NCBI RefSeq assembly: GCF_030273315.1
Contig: NZ_CP127174.1
Location: 310,001 to 374,000, forward strand
Origin: Natrialbaceae archaeon AArc-T1-2
Lineage (GTDB): Archaea > Halobacteriota > Halobacteria > Halobacteriales > Natrialbaceae
DNA length: 64,000 nt
Direction of reading: 5' to 3'
A program made the translations under genes and the position numbers. The notes under the pieces were generated by a model. It searched no databases. It was given only the letters and a program-made list of their open reading frames with translations, and was not told where the DNA came from. Every line of letters begins with the position of its first letter. Within the stretch, counting starts at the first letter, position 1. Shown one piece after another: positions 35,730-44,430 of the stretch.

Positions 35730-36281
35730 ATGCGGATTCGCGAGTGGCAGGACGTACTCGAGGACGTCATCGAACGGGACGTCGACCCGGACGACTGGCG
35801 AGCCGTCGCCGGCGACCGCGCAGGTGGCGTCGGCGAGGACATGTATCTCGCGCATCCCGGCGTCGGCGTCTACTTCCTGAAGACCTACGCCAAGAATCCC
35901 TTCGAGGTCCGCGGCATCGGCACGCAGGTCGCCCGGAACATAGACGACGAGATCGGATCGTTCATGCCCGAAGACGACGCTTGTGGACGGTTTGCCGTCC
36001 GCTCGCCGCCCGAAGACGAAGACCAGGCCGAAGACCAGGCGACGAAACTCGAGCAAGTCGTCAAAACCCACGCCGACGCGCCGACCACGCCCGACGCGTT
36101 CTTCGAGGACGTGATGGACGCCCTCGAGAGCCCGGCCTTTGGCCCGATGGAGTACGATCAGTACGACCGCCCCGACGAACTCGAAGAGCTGTCGAGCCGG
36201 TTCGAGGAGGCCGACGAGCTGTTGAACGCCGAACTCGACGACCTGATCGAGACCGACGAGGTCGACCGCGGATTCATGTAA
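35730..36281 (+). CDS. DUF5806-like conserved haloarchaeal protein
   Basis: 183 residues. Soluble and acidic: REWQDVLEDVIERDVDPDDW, then GEDMYLAHPGVGVYFLKTYAKNPFEVRGIGT, and a C-terminal helical half rich in Glu/Asp (ELEELSSRFEEADELLNAEL). It resembles a haloarchaea-specific family without known function. No catalytic motif is visible. Followed after 56 bases by the SnoaL-like gene on the same strand. Confidence 0.75.
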   Translation: MRIREWQDVLEDVIERDVDPDDWRAVAGDRAGGVGEDMYLAHPGVGVYFLKTYAKNPFEVRGIGTQVARNIDDEIGSFMPEDDACGRFAVRSPPEDEDQAEDQATKLEQVVKTHADAPTTPDAFFEDVMDALESPAFGPMEYDQYDRPDELEELSSRFEEADELLNAELDDLIETDEVDRGFM

Positions 36282-36337
36282 CCGCAAGCGTCGACGCCGT
36301 CGGTGAGCCTTTACCCTCGGCGCACGACCGTTCGAGT

Positions 36338-36730
36338 ATGTGCGCCGAGGCCAAAGCCGAGGTCGAGGCGGTTATCCGGGACTACTACGAGGCATTGCGC
36401 CGTGGTGAACCGCTTTACCCGTACTTCCTCGAGGGCGAGACGACGGTCAAAGTCGGCGTGAGCGAGACGCTGTACGGCTACGACAACGTCGTCGACGGCC
36501 TGCTCGAGCAGACGCGTACGACCGACGATTGGACTGTCGCGAGTCACGGTCTCGTCGTCGACGACCGCGACGGCTACGCCACCTTTGCCGACGAGGTGGG
36601 GCTTTCCTGGACCGACCTCGAGACGGGGGACCGTCACGACTTCGAGACGCGCTGGAGCGGCATGCTCGAACGTCGCGACGAGGAGTGGTTGTTCGTCTCG
36701 GTGCACGTCAGCGCGCCGCACGATCTCTGA
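36338..36730 (+). CDS. SnoaL-like / NTF2-fold protein
   Basis: 130 residues from the ATG at 36338 (MCAEAKAEVEAVIRDYYEAL). An initial helix, a turn and mixed strands (DWTVASHGLVVDDRDGYATF, FETRWSGMLERRDEEWLFVS) match the NTF2-like fold of SnoaL-type and AtzH/DUF3225 proteins. Such domains bind small molecules or act as isomerases; nothing here indicates which. Possible partner: the DUF5806-like gene just upstream. Confidence 0.75.
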   Translation: MCAEAKAEVEAVIRDYYEALRRGEPLYPYFLEGETTVKVGVSETLYGYDNVVDGLLEQTRTTDDWTVASHGLVVDDRDGYATFADEVGLSWTDLETGDRHDFETRWSGMLERRDEEWLFVSVHVSAPHDL

Positions 36731-36823
36731 AGGGGCGACACGCCCCGGCACGGTCGCCGCCGTGGACGGAGAAACCACTTAGGACGACAGTACGCGCGTG
36801 GAAGGGTAATGCGTTGTATCCTC

Positions 36824-36930
36824 ATACTGTCGGTCAAATACGTGAACACGATGAGCGACAGAACATCCAGACACACGCTAAACGGACGAATTAACCAGAC
36901 CCACGTTCACAGATCCATGACCGACAGTAT
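36824..36930. mobile_element. MITE-like element, copy B
   Basis: 107 bp with inverted ends ATACTGTCGGTCA and TGACCGACAGTAT, a perfect 13-bp match. It shares internal ACGTGAACACGATGAG and CCAGACAC blocks, and the right-hand ATCCATGACCGACAGTA, with copy A at 26015. It ends four bases before the stop codon of the gene at 36935-37132. Confidence 0.7.
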
Positions 36931-36934
36931 AACG

Positions 36935-37132
36935 TCACGCCGCGCGTTCGCCGTGCGAGGACGCGATCGACGGCGGGACTTCCACGGCGACGACGGCGTG
37001 GTCGGTCTCTCGTCGGTGATCGCTTCCGATCTCCGTCGCTTCCTCGCGCCCGTCGGCCGTCCGTTCGAACGTACAGCCCTCGCACGTTATGAGATACTGT
37101 CTCGTCTCTGCTCGACCGAGTGTCGTGGACAT
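36935..37132 (-). CDS. Small CxxC protein
   Basis: 65 residues (MSTTLGRAETRQYLITCEGC). A CEGCTFER motif at 17-24 supplies only one cysteine pair, followed by DGREEATEIGSDHRRETDH and AVVAVEVPPS; this pattern of one Cys pair and a later His is common among small haloarchaeal proteins and may bind zinc as a dimer. The stop codon is four bases from MITE copy B, so the element may have altered the original 3' end. Confidence 0.6.
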   Translation of the reverse strand: MSTTLGRAETRQYLITCEGCTFERTADGREEATEIGSDHRRETDHAVVAVEVPPSIASSHGERAA

Positions 37133-37246
37133 ACCCCTCTCTTCAGTGGCGCAGTACTTGAGCCGTTTTCCAAACGGGTTTGGGACTCACAGTCGTCAGT
37201 GTGACGCGACGGCCCAGAAGTCACAGCCAAGTCGCGCTCGCTACGG

Positions 37247-38203
37247 TCAGGGATCGACCCGACGGAGCCACTGCCCGGGTTCGTCGAGTTCGTCGTGAGT
37301 CGGCAGACACTCAGAGCCCTCCCAGACCGCGCCAGCAGCCTCGAGACCGCGGGCGTCTGCGACCTCCTCGAAGAAGGTCTTCCCGCGTTCGTACTGGCGG
37401 CGTTTCAGGCCGAGCCCGAGCAGCCGGCGAAACAGCTCCTGTAACGGACCACGTCCCTGTCGGCGCTCGTCGAGTTTCCGACGGAGGTCGGCGTACTCGT
37501 CGTCGAAGGCGTGGTCCATCAGTAGTTCGGCGTACCCCTCGACGACGGTCATCGTCGCGTCGAGTTCCCTGAACGCCTTCTTGTCGAAACTGCCCTCCGC
37601 GAGGGCGTCGATTCCCGCCTGCATGTTGGCCTCGAGGTGACTCGAGAGCCACGGGGCTGCGCCGAACTCCGCGGCGTGGGTCACCTCGTGGAAGGCGATC
37701 CAGCGTCGGAAGCGAGGGTACTCGACCTCGAGGGCCTCGGCGACTCGCAGGATGTTCGGTCGCACGAAATAGAGCGCGTGATCGTCCTTGGGCGTGTCTG
37801 CGAGCAAGAGCGGATCGTACTGGCCAAGGACGTTCCGGCCGAGAAAGGCGAGCAGGACGGTCATCGTGCCGGTGTTTATCGTCCGGGCGACCCCGTGGAA
37901 CGCGTTAGCGTGGTCCTCGACGGGGGCCATCACCCGCTCGAAGGTCGCGATGTTGGCGTCCATCCAGTGGTGGCGGTTCTGAATCTCGACGACGTCGGGG
38001 ACCTCGAAGGCGAGGTCGGCGGTCGCACGTACTTCCCGACGCGCGTCGCGAACGTCGCGGGCGTAGCCCTCGCGCTCGCCGGGTTCGAGCGAGATCGATC
38101 CGGGCTCGGTCGACGCCTTGGCGGCCTCGGCGGCGGCCGCCCAGTCGACGGCGTGATCGCCGGAGGCCCCGGCGACGGCCCGGGCGCTACGATAGATATT
38201 CAC
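37247..38203 (-). CDS. Zinc-dependent metalloprotease-like protein (DUF2342, F420-associated)
   Basis: 318 residues from GTG at 38203 (VNIYRSARAVAG), the position where homologues start; an ATG 20 codons earlier adds an Arg-rich stretch. HEVTHAAEFGAAPWL near 185-199 is the HExxH-like zinc site, followed by GYAELLMDHAFDDEY with the third acidic ligand and RRKLDERRQGRGPLQELFRR typical of DUF2342. Proteins of this family co-occur with coenzyme F420 genes, which haloarchaea have. Whether it is a peptidase is unproven. Confidence 0.85.
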   Translation of the reverse strand: MNIYRSARAVAGASGDHAVDWAAAAEAAKASTEPGSISLEPGEREGYARDVRDARREVRATADLAFEVPDVVEIQNRHHWMDANIATFERVMAPVEDHANAFHGVARTINTGTMTVLLAFLGRNVLGQYDPLLLADTPKDDHALYFVRPNILRVAEALEVEYPRFRRWIAFHEVTHAAEFGAAPWLSSHLEANMQAGIDALAEGSFDKKAFRELDATMTVVEGYAELLMDHAFDDEYADLRRKLDERRQGRGPLQELFRRLLGLGLKRRQYERGKTFFEEVADARGLEAAGAVWEGSECLPTHDELDEPGQWLRRVDP

Positions 38204-38324
38204 GAGAAGACGTAGGCGAAGGAAAGCCAAAAGCGTTCGGCTCGGCCGGATGCGGGCGACCAACCGTGCCGGCGTGGCTTCGACCGCCCGTCCGGTCGAA
38301 CCGTTGGTATCCGGCCCCGTCCCC

Positions 38325-38654
38325 TCAGTTGACGACGACGTCCGGCTCGTCTCGCTGTGGGGACTCTTCGTCGTCTCCCCCGCGGAACTTCTTCACCGCG
38401 ACGCCGAGTGCGACGAGTACGACGAGTGCGACCACGAGCCCGACCGCGCCCTTGCCGCCGGAGTCGTCTGCGGCCGTGGCCGCGCCGACGTCTTCGTCGG
38501 TTTCTATTTTCGTCTCCGTCTCCGTTTCGGGCGTCGTCGACTCGTCCTCGGCCTCGGCCGACTCACTCCCGAGAATGTCTGTCAGACGCGCCGGTCCGAG
38601 CTGGGTGTCGCCGTCGAGATGCAGTTCGATGACGGTGAATTTCTTGTCGCCCAT
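38325..38654 (-). CDS. Single-pass membrane protein, unknown
   Basis: 109 residues from the ATG at 38654 (MGDKKFTVIELHLDGDTQLG). A short folded head is followed by a Glu/Thr/Asp linker (about 33-66) and one membrane helix GAVGLVVALVVLVALGVAV, then a basic and acidic cytoplasmic tail. No signal peptide at the N-terminus, so the head may be translocated without cleavage. Not recognised. Confidence 0.6.
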   Translation of the reverse strand: MGDKKFTVIELHLDGDTQLGPARLTDILGSESAEAEDESTTPETETETKIETDEDVGAATAADDSGGKGAVGLVVALVVLVALGVAVKKFRGGDDEESPQRDEPDVVVN

Positions 38655-38797
38655 ACGACCGGTGTCGACGAGCGCGTACTTAGGGGTTGTGCTGGCTCGC
38701 CTCGAGTGCGACACACCGGGGCGGCGTCCCCCAACCGGCGTCTGACGGAGACGCTTCGACCGGTACGGTTAAGTGTCCGTCACAAGCGGTGTTTCGT

Positions 38798-39025
38798 ATG
38801 AGCGGACGACCGCTTGACGTCCTCGAGGAATCTCTCGGCGAACGCGTCACGGTACGCCTGAAAAGCGGCGAGGAGTACGCCGGCGAGCTGGCTGGCTACG
38901 ACCAGCACATGAACCTCGTCCTCGAAGACGTCGGCATCTCGGCCGAGACGGACATCGAATCGGAATCGCCGTCTGAAGACACAACCATTATACGCGGCGA
39001 TAACGTCGTGTCGATAACTCCATGA
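38798..39025 (+). CDS. lsm: Sm-like archaeal protein (Lsm)
   Basis: 75 residues. Sm1 motif [20 protein letters not shown] and Sm2 motif [12 protein letters not shown], with an acidic loop between them. Forms a ring that binds U-rich RNA and sRNAs. Its stop overlaps the start of the L37e gene (ATGA), an arrangement common to archaea, suggesting translation coupling of the two. Confidence 0.96.
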   Translation: MSGRPLDVLEESLGERVTVRLKSGEEYAGELAGYDQHMNLVLEDVGISAETDIESESPSEDTTIIRGDNVVSITP

Positions 39026-39198
39026 CTGGTGCAGGTACCCCGAGCCAAGGAAAGAAAAACACGACGACCCACACCAAGTGTCGCCGCTGCGGAGAGAAGT
39101 CCTACCACACCAAGAAGAAAGTCTGCTCGTCGTGTGGCTTCGGCAAGTCGGCCAAACGACGCGACTACGAGTGGCAGGGCAAATCCGGCGACAACTGA
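39022..39198 (+). CDS. rpl37e: Ribosomal protein L37e
   Basis: 58 residues ([20 protein letters not shown]). Four cysteines in [12 protein letters not shown] and [13 protein letters not shown] form one zinc ribbon, and the basic tail contacts 23S rRNA in the large subunit. A basic protein unlike its acidic neighbours, as expected. ATG overlaps the lsm stop by four bases. Confidence 0.96.
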   Translation: MTGAGTPSQGKKNTTTHTKCRRCGEKSYHTKKKVCSSCGFGKSAKRRDYEWQGKSGDN

Positions 39199-39250
39199 CG
39201 CTTTCTTCTCGAGCCGAACGCTTTTCGCCCTCGTCGGGCCAACTGTCGGT

Positions 39251-39949
39251 ATGACCGTCAGCTACGATGCGATAACGGTCGACTGGCTCGGCTACGCGAC
39301 CGTCCGACTCGAGGGCCGTACCGGCGTCGTCGTCTACACCGACCCCGGCCGCTACGGCGTCCTCGAGGACTACGACGCCCGCGACGGCGACCTCGTTCTC
39401 ATCACCCACGCACATCACTATGACCCCGACGGCATCCGGCGGGTCGCCCACGAAGACGCCATCGTGCTCGTTCACGACGCGATCGACGCGAGCGAGATCG
39501 ACCGCGTCGACGAACGGCCGGAGGACCTTCCCTACGAGATCGAACGCGTCCGAGCCGACGAGAGCTTCGTCCTCGGACCGCTCGATCTGTTCACCACGCC
39601 GGCGTACAACGATCCCGACGGACCACACACCCGACCGGACGGCACGCCGCACCATCCACGCGGCGAGGGATGTGGCTACGGCGTCACGATCGACGGCGTC
39701 ACCGCCTTCTGGGCCGGCGACACCGACGTACTGGCGGCCCACGAGGAGCTCGCTATCGACGTGGCGATGCTCCCGATCGGCGGGGCGTACACGATGGACC
39801 GTCACGAGGCGGCCGATCTCGCGGCGGCGATGGATCCCGGTCTCGTCGTGCCGATCCACTACGATACGTTCGCGGAGATCGAGACGGACGACGAGGCGTT
39901 CGTCGTCGACGTGGCGACCCGAGGGGTACCCGTCGTGCTCGATCGGTGA
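39251..39949 (+). CDS. Metallo-beta-lactamase fold hydrolase (UlaG-like)
   Basis: 232 residues from the ATG at 39251. ITHAHHYDPDGI near residue 53-64 is a variant of the THxHxDH metal site (one residue shifted), then FWAGDTDVLA gives the bridging Asp and LVVPIHYDTFAEI the last His, as in UlaG/RomA-like zinc hydrolases. Strand start VDWLGYATVRLEG is also as in UlaG. Substrate unknown. It follows L37e by 52 bases. Confidence 0.88.
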   Translation: MTVSYDAITVDWLGYATVRLEGRTGVVVYTDPGRYGVLEDYDARDGDLVLITHAHHYDPDGIRRVAHEDAIVLVHDAIDASEIDRVDERPEDLPYEIERVRADESFVLGPLDLFTTPAYNDPDGPHTRPDGTPHHPRGEGCGYGVTIDGVTAFWAGDTDVLAAHEELAIDVAMLPIGGAYTMDRHEAADLAAAMDPGLVVPIHYDTFAEIETDDEAFVVDVATRGVPVVLDR

Positions 39950-39958
39950 GGGAGCCGA

Positions 39959-40462
39959 TCACGCGGTTTCAGAAAAGAGCGCAGCTGAGCTGTCGCCGTC
40001 GGTCCAGCGAACCGTCACCTCGTCGCCGCGGTCGACGTCGACGATTGAGATCGCATCGCCGTCTGTCACCCGGTCGACGTCGCTGTGGCTCGCCCACGAT
40101 CCGCGCGAGGTCCCGTCGACGGCCACGACCAACGTCTCGGCGTCGATTTCGTCGCCGCCGTCGTGAACGATCGTCGCCTCGCCGTCGGTCGCGTCCAGAT
40201 CGAACGTCACCGACGGCGCGCCGGCCGGCAGCGACCGACGGTAGCCCCGACCGAGGAATGCCGCGACGACGATGGCGAAAAGCACCAGAATGAGAGCCGC
40301 CACCGATGCCGGTAACGGACCGCCGACCCCGGCGGCGGTCGCGACGAGCGTCCCAAACGCGAGCAAGCCGATCGCCACGAGCATAAACGCGAGTATCGCG
40401 ACGAAAATCACGGCGAGAAACCCGGTGAGTGCCGCTCGCAGTCCTCGCAAGATCTCGCTCAT
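39959..40462 (-). CDS. Membrane protein with a beta-rich C-terminal domain
   Basis: 167 residues from the ATG at 40462 (MSEILRGLRAALTGFLAVIF). Two membrane helices (about 10-40 and 50-75) are followed by a roughly 85-residue domain with FDLDATDGEATIVHDGGDEIDAETLVVAVDG and a late VDVDRGDEVTVRWTDGDSSA, a pattern like the C-terminal domain of haloarchaeal type IV pilins (DUF1628-like), where the DGGD motif binds Ca2+. The two-helix start differs from a pilin signal, so it may be a fusion. Convergent with the MBL gene. Confidence 0.65.
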   Translation of the reverse strand: MSEILRGLRAALTGFLAVIFVAILAFMLVAIGLLAFGTLVATAAGVGGPLPASVAALILVLFAIVVAAFLGRGYRRSLPAGAPSVTFDLDATDGEATIVHDGGDEIDAETLVVAVDGTSRGSWASHSDVDRVTDGDAISIVDVDRGDEVTVRWTDGDSSAALFSETA

Positions 40463-40537
40463 GGATGGACCAACGAGAACGGTCACAAAAAGGGATCCGA
40501 TACGTCGGTGTCTCCCTGCAGGGAGCGTAGAGACGGA

Positions 40538-41629
40538 CTAAACGACGTCCATCTCCTCGAGTCGCTCGGGAAGGTAGGTCTCGGTGACGAAATCGAGCCC
40601 GTAGGAGGCGAGCGACTGCTGTTCCGATTTCTTCCCGATCTCGAGCTGTAACTCGATCTGTTCTTCCCAGTACTCCGTCTGGAATCGCGGATCCTCGAGT
40701 TCGCTCTCTAAGGCGTTCTCGTCGGAGTCGCTAAGCGGATCGGTCGGCAGGTCGTACTCGACGATGTCCTCGGGCTGGATGCCGACGAACTGCGCTTCGG
40801 GCGTCGCGAGATACTCGGAGAGGTGGGCCGATTTGATCGAGCCGTAGGCGACCGAGCCGTAGATGCGGTACGACCACGGATCGCCGTCGGTAAAGACGGT
40901 CACCGGGAGCTCGAGTTCGTCGCGGAGGCGTTTGGTGATCCGCCGGGTCGCTCTCGCTGGCTGGCCCTTCAGATGGACGATGAGCGCGTCGTAGGCCTCG
41001 TCGAAGCCGTTCTCGACGAGCCGGTCGCGCATGCCGCCGGTTTCGACGGCGAGGACGAACTCGGCGTCACAGTCGAGAAACTCGATCGTGTCCGGGTTGT
41101 TGGGGATCTGGTAGCCCCCCTCGCCGACGTCTTTCTGACAGTGGATCTCACGTTCTCCACGGCGGGTCTGTTCGCGGAGGTACAACGGTCCCATGATCGT
41201 CGCGCCCGACTCCTCGGGGCGCATGTGAAAGTCCTCGCGGGTGACGCCCGTGACGATCTCCAGGTCCTCGACCAGTCCGTTCGACTCGTCCTGGCTCGAG
41301 AACTGGGCGTGTTCGTTGTCCCAGGACTCAGAGAGGTAGTACAGTTCACGCAGCGTCGAGGAACGATCTTGCTCGAGTTGGTCTGCGAGAAACTCGATCG
41401 TGTAGACGGCTTTCAGCAGTTTCCGCGCGCCCCGGACGGAGTTTGCAGACCGAGTCGAGGTCCGGTCGCCGTAGACCCAGACGCCGGCGTCCTCATCGTA
41501 CTCGATGTTGCTTTTCGTCCGCGTCGGCACCGACATCTCGGGAATCTCGCCCAGTTCGAACTGGTCGTAAAACTGTGCCGCGAGGTCGATCAACTGCGCT
41601 CTGGCCTGCTCGTTCGTGTCCGTGCTCAT
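40538..41629 (-). CDS. top6A: DNA topoisomerase VI subunit A
   Basis: 363 residues. The Spo11/Top6A winged-helix (CAP) part has LRELYYLSE with Tyr97/Tyr98, one of which is the DNA-linking catalytic tyrosine. The Toprim region shows FVLAVETGG with Glu196 and [10 protein letters not shown] with Asp248/Asp250 binding Mg2+. It makes and reseals double-strand breaks with Top6B to relax or decatenate DNA. The ATG overlaps the end of an 18-codon mini-ORF, not top6B itself. Confidence 0.96.
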   Translation of the reverse strand: MSTDTNEQARAQLIDLAAQFYDQFELGEIPEMSVPTRTKSNIEYDEDAGVWVYGDRTSTRSANSVRGARKLLKAVYTIEFLADQLEQDRSSTLRELYYLSESWDNEHAQFSSQDESNGLVEDLEIVTGVTREDFHMRPEESGATIMGPLYLREQTRRGEREIHCQKDVGEGGYQIPNNPDTIEFLDCDAEFVLAVETGGMRDRLVENGFDEAYDALIVHLKGQPARATRRITKRLRDELELPVTVFTDGDPWSYRIYGSVAYGSIKSAHLSEYLATPEAQFVGIQPEDIVEYDLPTDPLSDSDENALESELEDPRFQTEYWEEQIELQLEIGKKSEQQSLASYGLDFVTETYLPERLEEMDVV

Positions 41630-41682
41630 GCTGACACCGTGATTTCGCTTCGCTCATCACGAGCAATCATTCGCGTGCTCAT
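41626..41682 (-). CDS. 18-codon mini-ORF 2 between top6B and top6A
   Basis: Reads [18 protein letters not shown] in the second repeat unit. Its start overlaps the stop of mini-ORF 1 and its stop overlaps the top6A start, both as ATGA. It differs from mini-ORF 1 by one base near the end. A peptide product is unproven; its main role may be ribosome hand-over. Confidence 0.4.
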   Translation of the reverse strand: MSTRMIARDERSEITVSA

Positions 41683-41745
41683 GATGACACCGTGATTTCG
41701 CTTCGCTCATCACGAGCAATCATTCGCGTGCTCATGATGACACCG
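41632..41745 (-). repeat. 53-bp tandem repeat at the top6B-top6A junction
   Basis: Two full units, 41632-41684 and 41685-41737, plus eight bases of a third. Each unit begins at ATGAGCACG on the minus strand, which is also how top6A begins, and ends in ACGGTGTCA, which is also how top6B ends. Duplication of the original gene junction is the simplest explanation. Confidence 0.85.
41679..41735 (-). CDS. 18-codon mini-ORF 1 between top6B and top6A
   Basis: Reads [18 protein letters not shown] and shares ATGA with the end of top6B (TVSS stop). The last four residues copy the Top6B C-terminus. Stop overlaps mini-ORF 2 start. Basic and very short, so a stable product is doubtful. Confidence 0.4.
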   Translation of the reverse strand: MSTRMIARDERSEITVSS

Positions 41746-44173
41746 TAAGCTTCTCCGCTTCGACACCTTTCACGTCGAGGTCGAACGACGCGTCTCCCCC
41801 CAGTTCGTACTCGAGGACGGCCTCCTCGCCGCTTTTGACTTCGGGCTCCCAGCTGACGAACCACTCGCCGTCCATCTCGACGACGCTCGCATCCTCGGGG
41901 AGGTTCGAGGGCTCGGCCGTGACGATGTCGGTGACCTCGAGCGACTCGTTCGTACTCGAGTTGTTCTCGACGACGAGTTCGACGCTCGTTGCATCGCCGT
42001 TTTCCCCGAGGCGGCGCTCGACGAGGACGTTGTTCATGATGCGGGCGACGGCGTCGTCGATGTCGGGGTCGGGCCGGTCGGTGACCTCGGCGACTTTCCG
42101 TGCCATCTCTGGGAGGATCTTGCCGAGGACGTTCTGTTTCTTCCGGCGTTTTTCCATCGAGCGCCGTTTGTTGAGATAACTCTTGAGGTCGCGGGCGGCC
42201 TCCCGGATGGCGAGTTCGATCTCGTCTTCGATCTCGGGAACGTTCGCGACCGCGTCTTTCGACTCGCTGGTGAAGGGCACGTTCGTCGAGGCGACGTGGA
42301 CCATGATCACCGCCGGCCCGTTCGGGAGCCCGGAGCCGCCGGGCTGGTCGAGCCCGTAGTTGCGCCAGCCGATGGACTTCACGACGTCGGTCGTCGCACA
42401 CGCACCACGCTGGTAGACCAGCGGGACGCGATTGGCAAAGCGAAGCACGTCGACGCCTCCCTCTGCCTCTACCTCGCCGCCGTAGGCGATGCCGGCCTCG
42501 ACGACGAACGGATCGCCGCCGTGTACTTCGGCGTTGCGACTCGCCGCAGCGTAGAAGTCGGCGTCGAACTCCTTTCGCAGCCCCGTCTCGATGAGGTCTG
42601 CAGAGATCGGCGAGAGACATCGCGTCGGCGGTGCCATGATGTCCGTTTCCCGCATCGCGTCGACGAGGTCGCTCGAGGCGTCTCTGTCGTCGACGAGTTC
42701 GCGAACGAGCGGCGGGTCGTCGGGGACGGTCGCCATGACCGTCCAGATCACCTCCGTGACGTTCTCGCGGGCGGTGTCGCCGAACGTCGCACCGTCGTAC
42801 TCCTCGGTGAGGTCGGCGGCCCGGTCGACGTGCTCGCGGAGCCGACCCCGGGTGAGCCGATGTCGGACGTCGTCCTCGTCTGTGAATCTACCCACGAGCC
42901 GGCTCGCGAACGCGTGGATCGTTTCGTCGTCCTTTCGCGTGCTCGTGGCCTCGTCGGCGAGAGCGTAGAGGTCGGAAACGGTGCGTGATTCCTCGCGTTC
43001 GCCGTCGGTGTCCTCGTCTTCGCCGCCGACGGCTGCGACTTCGTGCCAGACGGCTTCGACTGCGTGTTCCTGGACGGTGTCGCCGAACGTCGTGTCGTAC
43101 TCGTCGGCGACCGACTCGGCCGCGCGTTCGACGAGTTCGCACAGTACGTGGTGGGCGATCCGCTCCCGATCGACGACCGCGTCGGCGACGGATGCGGCGA
43201 ACGCCGCCGTCGCGTCGGGACCCTTGTTCGCGGTCGCCCGCGAGACGGCGTCCTCGAGATCGCTCGTCGTCTGTGGCGTCGTCCAGGTCATCTCACGGCC
43301 GTCGTGGCGGTCCCGGAAGGCGTCGACGATCGAGTCCGCGGTCTTCTTCCCGACCCGGGTGAACTCCTCTTGTACGAAGCCGGAGACGGTGTGTGAGTCC
43401 GTCGCGGCGAGCATCTTCATCACCGTCCCGAGCTCGACTCCGTGGGGGTGGGGACGGATCTCTTCGGTCTCCTCGGGAAGCTGATCAGTCGCGCGCTCGA
43501 ACTTGAAGTGGGCCTGGGGTTCGCGAAGCTCGAGGCGGGCGTGGGGGTTGACGACCGCCGTGTGCTTGATGTAATCGTGAAGCTGGGAGCGAGCGCGCAT
43601 GTTTGCCTCCATCTCGAGTTCGATGCGGGTGCCGTGGGGGCGGTCCCAACTGGTCGTCTCCTCGACGCTGATCTCCGGTTCGTTCTCGTCGGTGTCGACG
43701 ATGAGTTCGAAGTACTGGGCCTCACTCGAGCCCTGGGTGCGGCTGGTGATCTTCGCGGGTTTGCCACTCGTCAGCTGTGAGTAGAGCACGGCAGCCGAGA
43801 TACCGATCCCCTGCTGGCCACGTGCCTGCTCGCGGGCGTGAAACCGCGAGCCGTACAGCAGTTTTCCGAAGACTTTCGGCAACGACGCTTTGGTCAGTCC
43901 GGGACCGTTGTCCTCGACGATCAGTTTGTAGTAGTCACCCTCTTCCTGAATCTCGACGTAGATATCGGGGAGAATGCCGGCCTCTTCCGTGGCGTCCAGG
44001 GAGTTGTCGACGGCCTCTTTGACGGCCGTGACGAGCCCCCGGGCTCCACTGTCGAAGCCGAGCATGTGTTTGTTCTTCTCGAAGAACTCGGCGATCGAGA
44101 TCGCACGCTGGCTCTCGGCCAGCTCCTCGGCGATCCCCGGCTCCTCGCCGAGCGTCGACTGGAACGACGTCAT
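41732..44173 (-). CDS. top6B: DNA topoisomerase VI subunit B
   Basis: 813 residues, far longer than the 530-residue Sulfolobus protein. GHKL ATPase domain: [11 protein letters not shown] (51-61, N-box with the Mg2+-binding Asn), EDNGPGL (87-93), and [16 protein letters not shown] (118-133). The H2TH region starts at about 245 and is interrupted by an acidic 200-residue insertion (about 300-500) with an internal duplicated segment (347-382 and 448-483, both containing FGDT and a downstream W). The transducer domain carries [16 protein letters not shown]-like TTTTAAT at 44197-44203 puts transcription start on the ATG. Confidence 0.96.
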   Translation of the reverse strand: MTSFQSTLGEEPGIAEELAESQRAISIAEFFEKNKHMLGFDSGARGLVTAVKEAVDNSLDATEEAGILPDIYVEIQEEGDYYKLIVEDNGPGLTKASLPKVFGKLLYGSRFHAREQARGQQGIGISAAVLYSQLTSGKPAKITSRTQGSSEAQYFELIVDTDENEPEISVEETTSWDRPHGTRIELEMEANMRARSQLHDYIKHTAVVNPHARLELREPQAHFKFERATDQLPEETEEIRPHPHGVELGTVMKMLAATDSHTVSGFVQEEFTRVGKKTADSIVDAFRDRHDGREMTWTTPQTTSDLEDAVSRATANKGPDATAAFAASVADAVVDRERIAHHVLCELVERAAESVADEYDTTFGDTVQEHAVEAVWHEVAAVGGEDEDTDGEREESRTVSDLYALADEATSTRKDDETIHAFASRLVGRFTDEDDVRHRLTRGRLREHVDRAADLTEEYDGATFGDTARENVTEVIWTVMATVPDDPPLVRELVDDRDASSDLVDAMRETDIMAPPTRCLSPISADLIETGLRKEFDADFYAAASRNAEVHGGDPFVVEAGIAYGGEVEAEGGVDVLRFANRVPLVYQRGACATTDVVKSIGWRNYGLDQPGGSGLPNGPAVIMVHVASTNVPFTSESKDAVANVPEIEDEIELAIREAARDLKSYLNKRRSMEKRRKKQNVLGKILPEMARKVAEVTDRPDPDIDDAVARIMNNVLVERRLGENGDATSVELVVENNSSTNESLEVTDIVTAEPSNLPEDASVVEMDGEWFVSWEPEVKSGEEAVLEYELGGDASFDLDVKGVEAEKLTVSS

Positions 44174-44196
44174 CGTCCTCCCATACTGGGGGCGGG

Positions 44197-44203
44197 ATTA
44201 AAA
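44197..44203 (-). promoter_or_regulatory. TATA box of top6B
   Basis: TTTTAAT on the minus strand, about 27 bases before the ATG at 44173, so the mRNA is probably leaderless. Confidence 0.45.
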
Positions 44204-44430
44204 GGGGTGCGCTACCGGCCCGGAAGTGGAACTGGTGTGCACGGAACCGTCTTCGGGACGGACTCTCGCTGACGCAGCCGCGCGCTCGGGTGACGAGAGC
44301 CGAGGGTTCCATCGATAACGCGTCACTTTTAGTTTCGCGGTCGGTAGACTCCCCACGTGCGGTTCGACGGATCCGAGACACGCAGACGCTCGAGCGGCCG
44401 AAGCGGGATCGTCCCGTCCCGGACGACACC

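Noticed and set aside
35522-36337. Frame extending the SnoaL-like gene upstream
   Set aside because: It runs through the DUF5806-like gene in another frame; the ATG at 36338 fits the fold.
41632-41745. CRISPR-like repeat
   Set aside because: Units are directly adjacent with no spacers and keep the gene junction in frame; a tandem duplication, not an array.
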